Source of the DNA: G963664115 sp965216035
GTDB taxonomy: Bacteria > Acidobacteriota > Terriglobia > 20CM-2-55-15
Assembly (NCBI GenBank): GCA_965216035.1
Contig: CBDCFM010000019.1
Span: forward strand, 124,001 to 188,000
Direction: 5' to 3'
DNA: 64,000 bases
Positions 61,347 to 64,000 of this stretch are shown here, one piece after another; positions within the stretch are counted from its first letter, which is position 1; each line of letters begins with the position of its first letter. Under the pieces are notes generated by a model. It did no database searches, was not told where the DNA came from, and saw only the letters and a program-made list of their open reading frames with translations. The position numbers were made by a program, and so were the translations under genes.

Positions 61347-62005
61347 TGGCCGTAAGAGTTGTCTCGAGGCCCGAGTTGACGTTCTGGGAGAAGCTGTACC
61401 TCCCGCAGATCGTCTCCGGCTTCAAGATCACTTCCAGACACTTCTTCCGAAACCTCTTTCTCCATTCGGCCCACAAATTGGGCCTTTTGAAGTATCTTTC
61501 GGCCTCGGCCACTGTCCAGTATCCGGAGGAACTCCGGCCCCTGATGTCGAGGTACCGGAGCCGCCACAGGCTAACCCTCCGTGAAGACAAGACGCCGCGC
61601 TGCGTGGGGTGCATGCTCTGTGAAACCGTCTGCCCGGCACGGTGCATCACCATCGTGGCTGGGGAGCACCCCGACCCCGACGTCGAGAAGTATCCGATCC
61701 GCTTCGACATCGATCTGGGGATCTGCGTTTATTGCGGCTACTGTGTCGAGGTCTGCCCTGAGGACGCGATCCGGATGGACACGGGAATTCTCGACCTGGC
61801 TGCCTACTCGAGGGAAGCCATGCGGCTCGACATGCACGAACTCATGGATCCGAACCTGCACAAACCGATCGGGAAGTGCGACCTGGATTTTCCACACAAG
61901 TGCGAGGTGAGCGGGGGTGAAATGAAGGGAAGCTGGGAGGGGTTGGCAGAAAATCGGCCGGCGGAATCACATCAGGTCCCGGCAGAGTCGGCAAAGCAGG
62001 GATAG
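61346..62005 (+). CDS. nuoI: NADH-quinone oxidoreductase subunit I
   Basis: The product is 219 aa from GTG 61346, overlapping the nuoH stop by one base. Two [4Fe-4S] clusters (N6a, N6b): CVGCMLCETVCPARC at residues 86-100 and CVYCGYCVEVCPED at 127-140. The N-terminal amphipathic membrane-associated helix (FKITSRHFFRNLFLHSAH) is present. It is the last gene of the operon. Confidence 0.95.
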   Translation: MAVRVVSRPELTFWEKLYLPQIVSGFKITSRHFFRNLFLHSAHKLGLLKYLSASATVQYPEELRPLMSRYRSRHRLTLREDKTPRCVGCMLCETVCPARCITIVAGEHPDPDVEKYPIRFDIDLGICVYCGYCVEVCPEDAIRMDTGILDLAAYSREAMRLDMHELMDPNLHKPIGKCDLDFPHKCEVSGGEMKGSWEGLAENRPAESHQVPAESAKQG

Positions 62006-62236
62006 AGACAGCCGCCCAGTATTCGTTTGACACCCCGGACTTTTCAACCATGTGATCGAGGGAAGTCCCGTGGAGCCGGTTCTTGAGAATGGCGTGATGC
62101 ATGCCTCTTCGGCGGAGGCATGGGCCTCGCCGCCACCTACCATCCCCACCATCCGGATCAGACGCTCCTGTATCAAGTCATTGCCGAACACCTGGAAACC
62201 TTTCTGGCCCGGCAGGCCGAACGGGACCGGACACAC

Positions 62237-62264
62237 CCAGGGCGACCTCGAGAGGTCGCCCTGG
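62237..62264. terminator. Perfect 28-bp palindrome after the nuo operon
   Basis: CCAGGGCGACCTC pairs with GAGGTCGCCCTGG around a two-base centre. It sits between the convergent nuoI (232 bp upstream) and the PEP-CTERM fragment (24 bp downstream), so a bidirectional transcription terminator fits. There is no clear T-run on either side. Confidence 0.45.
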
Positions 62265-62287
62265 ATCGATCCACGAAGGCCCTGACG

Positions 62288-62475
62288 CTACAGCGTCTGT
62301 CTCCGACGAATAATGCCCACCATGGCCAGTCCCGGCACGATCAGAAGCAACGTGGAGGGTTCCGGGACCTGGGGGTTGAACCCACAGTTGTTGTATCGGA
62401 CGTTGTTCAGGACGATCTGTTCACTAATGAGCTGCGTACACCCTTGGGAATTGCCGCCTATTGCCAAGTCCGAAC
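62288..62475 (-). pseudogene. C-terminal fragment of a PEP-CTERM protein
   Basis: The minus-strand frame ends FNPQVPEPSTLLLIVPGLAM plus VGIIRRRQTL: the VPEPS motif, one hydrophobic helix and an Arg-rich tail, the sorting signal of exosortase systems. The mature part upstream (GCTQLISEQIVLNNVRYNNC) has two Cys. The gene is cut at 62476 by the left end of the IS1380 copy, so the N-terminal part and signal peptide are missing. It implies the genome encodes an exosortase. Confidence 0.75.
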
Positions 62476-62595
62476 CTAGCCCGCATAGTTCACCAGAAGG
62501 ACCAGAAAAGGCCGCCCTGTTTGGCATAAAGCGTTTGACGAGAACGTTTCACAAACCAAACAAAGGCGGCCCTTATGAGGACAGAGTGTAACCAA
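62476..62595 (+). mobile_element. IS1380 copy 2, left end only (split by IS21)
   Basis: The first 120 bases of the element at 40673 reappear without visible change: the inverted repeat CTAGCCCGCATAGTTCACC and the transposase start MRTECNQ. After the seventh codon the IS21 end begins. The rest of the element may lie beyond the window. Confidence 0.9.
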
Positions 62596-62727
62596 TGCGT
62601 ATTCCGGACCATCCTGAACACTGATTCCGATCCATCGTGAACACCGATTCCGGGATCGTGAACGCGGATTCCGGGATCCTGAACAGTGATTCCGGTGATC
62701 CTGAACACCGATTCCGGCCATCGTGAT
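62596..62727. repeat. Terminal direct-repeat array of IS21 copy 2
   Basis: Mirror image of the array at 1824-1955, five to six imperfect 20-25-bp units ending in GGAATCNNNGTTCA-type sequence. Confidence 0.85.
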
Positions 62728-62786
62728 CACTCGTCGGTAGCGAAGTTTGGAGCTTTTAGGTTCTCCTGAAGCACAGGAGGGCCTTG

Positions 62787-64000
62787 ATGGCAACGAAACG
62801 ACTACCGATGAGACAGATACGCGAGATTCTACGACTCAAACACGACCAACAGCTCAGCCACCGGGCGATCGCCAGCGCATGTCGCGTGGGCTTGGGCACC
62901 GTTGCGGACTACTTGGGACGGGCCAAGCAGGCCGGACTGGAATGGCCGCTGCCCGAAGACCTGGACGAGGCAGCGCTTGAAGCGCGGCTGTTTCCCCGCG
63001 CGGGACCGGGCTCCCGGGAACGGGTGGCTCCGGATGTAGAACGGATCCACCAGGAGTTGAAGCGTGTTGGAGTCACCCTGCACCTGCTGTGGGAAGAGTA
63101 CCGAGAAGCGAATCCAAAGGGATATGCCTACAGCCAGTTCTGTGAGATCTACCGGCGTTGGGCCCAGAAATTGAAGCCCTCGATGCGACAGGTGCACCGC
63201 GCCGGAGAGAAGACCTTCATCGACTTTTCCGGCAAACGGCCACAGCTGACGGATCCACGGACGGGCAAAGCTATTCCAGTCGAGTTGTTCGTCGCTGTTC
63301 TGGGCGCCAGCGGTTACACCTACGCGGAAGCGACACCGAGCCAGAAACTCCCCGATTGGGTCGGCGTGCATATCCGCATGGTGGAGTTCTTCGGCGGATC
63401 GAGCCGGATCTGGGTTCCCGACCAACTCAAGAGTGCCATTACCCAGCCCTGCCGCTATGAAGCAGGCGTCAACCGTACCTACCAGGATGAGGCCGAACAC
63501 TACGGCGCCGTTGTCATACCGGCCCGGCCGCGGAAAGCTCGGGACAAAGCGAAAGTTGAATCGACCGTCCTGGTCGCACAGCGGTGGATCCTGGCCAGGA
63601 TCCGGAATCGCACGTTCTTCAGTCTGGCCGACTTGAACGGAGCCATTCGAGAGTTGCTGGTGGAACTGAACCAGCGGCCGATGCAGAAGCTTCGAGTATC
63701 CCGCCTGGAACTCTACGAGCGGCTGGATCGACCGGCATTACAGCCCCTCCCGACCAACCGGTATGAACAGGCCGAGTGGAAGGACTGTCGTGTCAGCATC
63801 GATTACCACATTACCGTGGACCGCCATCCTTACAGCGTGCCCTGCCAGTTGATCCATGAGAGGGTGGAAGCGCGTTACACGGCGTCCATTGTCGAGGTCT
63901 ACTACAAAGGCCGGCGCGTGACGTCCCATCGCCGTCGCTACGATCACAAGCCGTCGACTCTGTCCGAACATATGCCCAGTGCCCATCGGGCCCATGCGGA
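62787..64000 (+). CDS. istA: IstA transposase, copy 2 (partial)
   Basis: About 404 residues are visible to the window edge, identical to the protein of copy 1 as far as seen, including the helix-turn-helix and all three DDE acids. ATG at 62787 with GGAGGG five bases upstream. The C-terminus and istB are outside the window. Confidence 0.92.
   Translation, partial: MATKRLPMRQIREILRLKHDQQLSHRAIASACRVGLGTVADYLGRAKQAGLEWPLPEDLDEAALEARLFPRAGPGSRERVAPDVERIHQELKRVGVTLHLLWEEYREANPKGYAYSQFCEIYRRWAQKLKPSMRQVHRAGEKTFIDFSGKRPQLTDPRTGKAIPVELFVAVLGASGYTYAEATPSQKLPDWVGVHIRMVEFFGGSSRIWVPDQLKSAITQPCRYEAGVNRTYQDEAEHYGAVVIPARPRKARDKAKVESTVLVAQRWILARIRNRTFFSLADLNGAIRELLVELNQRPMQKLRVSRLELYERLDRPALQPLPTNRYEQAEWKDCRVSIDYHITVDRHPYSVPCQLIHERVEARYTASIVEVYYKGRRVTSHRRRYDHKPSTLSEHMPSAHRAHA

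Larger units (their letters stand above)
62596..64000 (+). mobile_element. IS21-family element, copy 2 (cut by window edge)
   Basis: The element begins with TG at 62596 and carries the same direct-repeat array (62596-62727) and istA start as copy 1, in the opposite orientation. It is inserted in the transposase gene of IS1380 copy 2. The far end is not visible. Confidence 0.92.

Noticed and set aside
1..64000. CRISPR arrays, prophage genes, toxin-antitoxin pairs
   Set aside because: I looked for regularly spaced repeats, phage structural or lysis genes and small paired ORFs. The repeated sequences found are IS ends, tandem duplications or dispersed repeats without regular spacing.

Overview
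The window is a 64-kb piece of a GC-rich, Gram-negative-type bacterial chromosome that is unusually loaded with insertion sequences. No rRNA gene or complete tRNA is present, so taxonomy rests on gene content: serine/threonine kinases with PD40/TolB-type propellers (mostly decayed), stand-alone MacB/FtsX-type permeases, DUF6152 secreted proteins, a PQQ-dependent dehydrogenase, a dihaem cytochrome c and a PEP-CTERM protein. That mix recalls uncultured Acidobacteriota (Vicinamibacteria-like) or a related soil, marine or sponge-associated lineage. This is inference only.

Layout. 1-1955 and 62596-64000 are two inverted, window-truncated copies of the same IS21 element. 1956-13900 holds a class D beta-lactamase / HAD phosphatase / HAD phosphatase operon on the minus strand and a SnoaL-like gene on the plus strand, broken by three copies of one IS3 element (IS3-a) and one IS256 element (IS256-A); a second IS256 type (IS256-B) sits between them. 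14191-17926 is a secreted DUF6152 / lipoprotein pair broken by a second IS3 type (IS3-b) and an IS481 element. 18296-21435 is a graveyard of kinase/PD40 genes with some intact small enzymes (SnoaL, VOC). 21552-28296 has a GlcG/HbpS-like protein, a dihaem cytochrome c, a VOC protein and a carboxylesterase split by IS256-B. 30014-44257 carries periplasmic or secreted proteins (YVTN propeller, two MacB-type permeases, SMP-30-like lipoprotein, DUF6152 fusion, PD40 protein, DUF1554-like protein, PQQ dehydrogenase), with IS256-A, IS481 and IS1380 copies between them. A CBS-domain protein and an IS630 element follow.

46696-62005 is a compact, IS-free respiratory complex I operon in the order J-K-[antiporter D-like 1]-[87-aa membrane protein]-[antiporter D-like 2/L-like]-M-N-A-B-C-D-EF-G-H-I. 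Most genes overlap by 1-11 bases. It encodes four antiporter-like subunits instead of the usual three, a NuoE-NuoF fusion and a short NuoG. This is the best candidate for an unusual system here.

Target-site duplications can be read for nine elements (IS3-a x3, IS256-A x2, IS256-B x2, IS481 x2), and less firmly for IS3-b and IS630. Removing the elements and one duplication each restores five uninterrupted reading frames (beta-lactamase, HAD, SnoaL-like, lipoprotein, carboxylesterase), so these insertions are recent.
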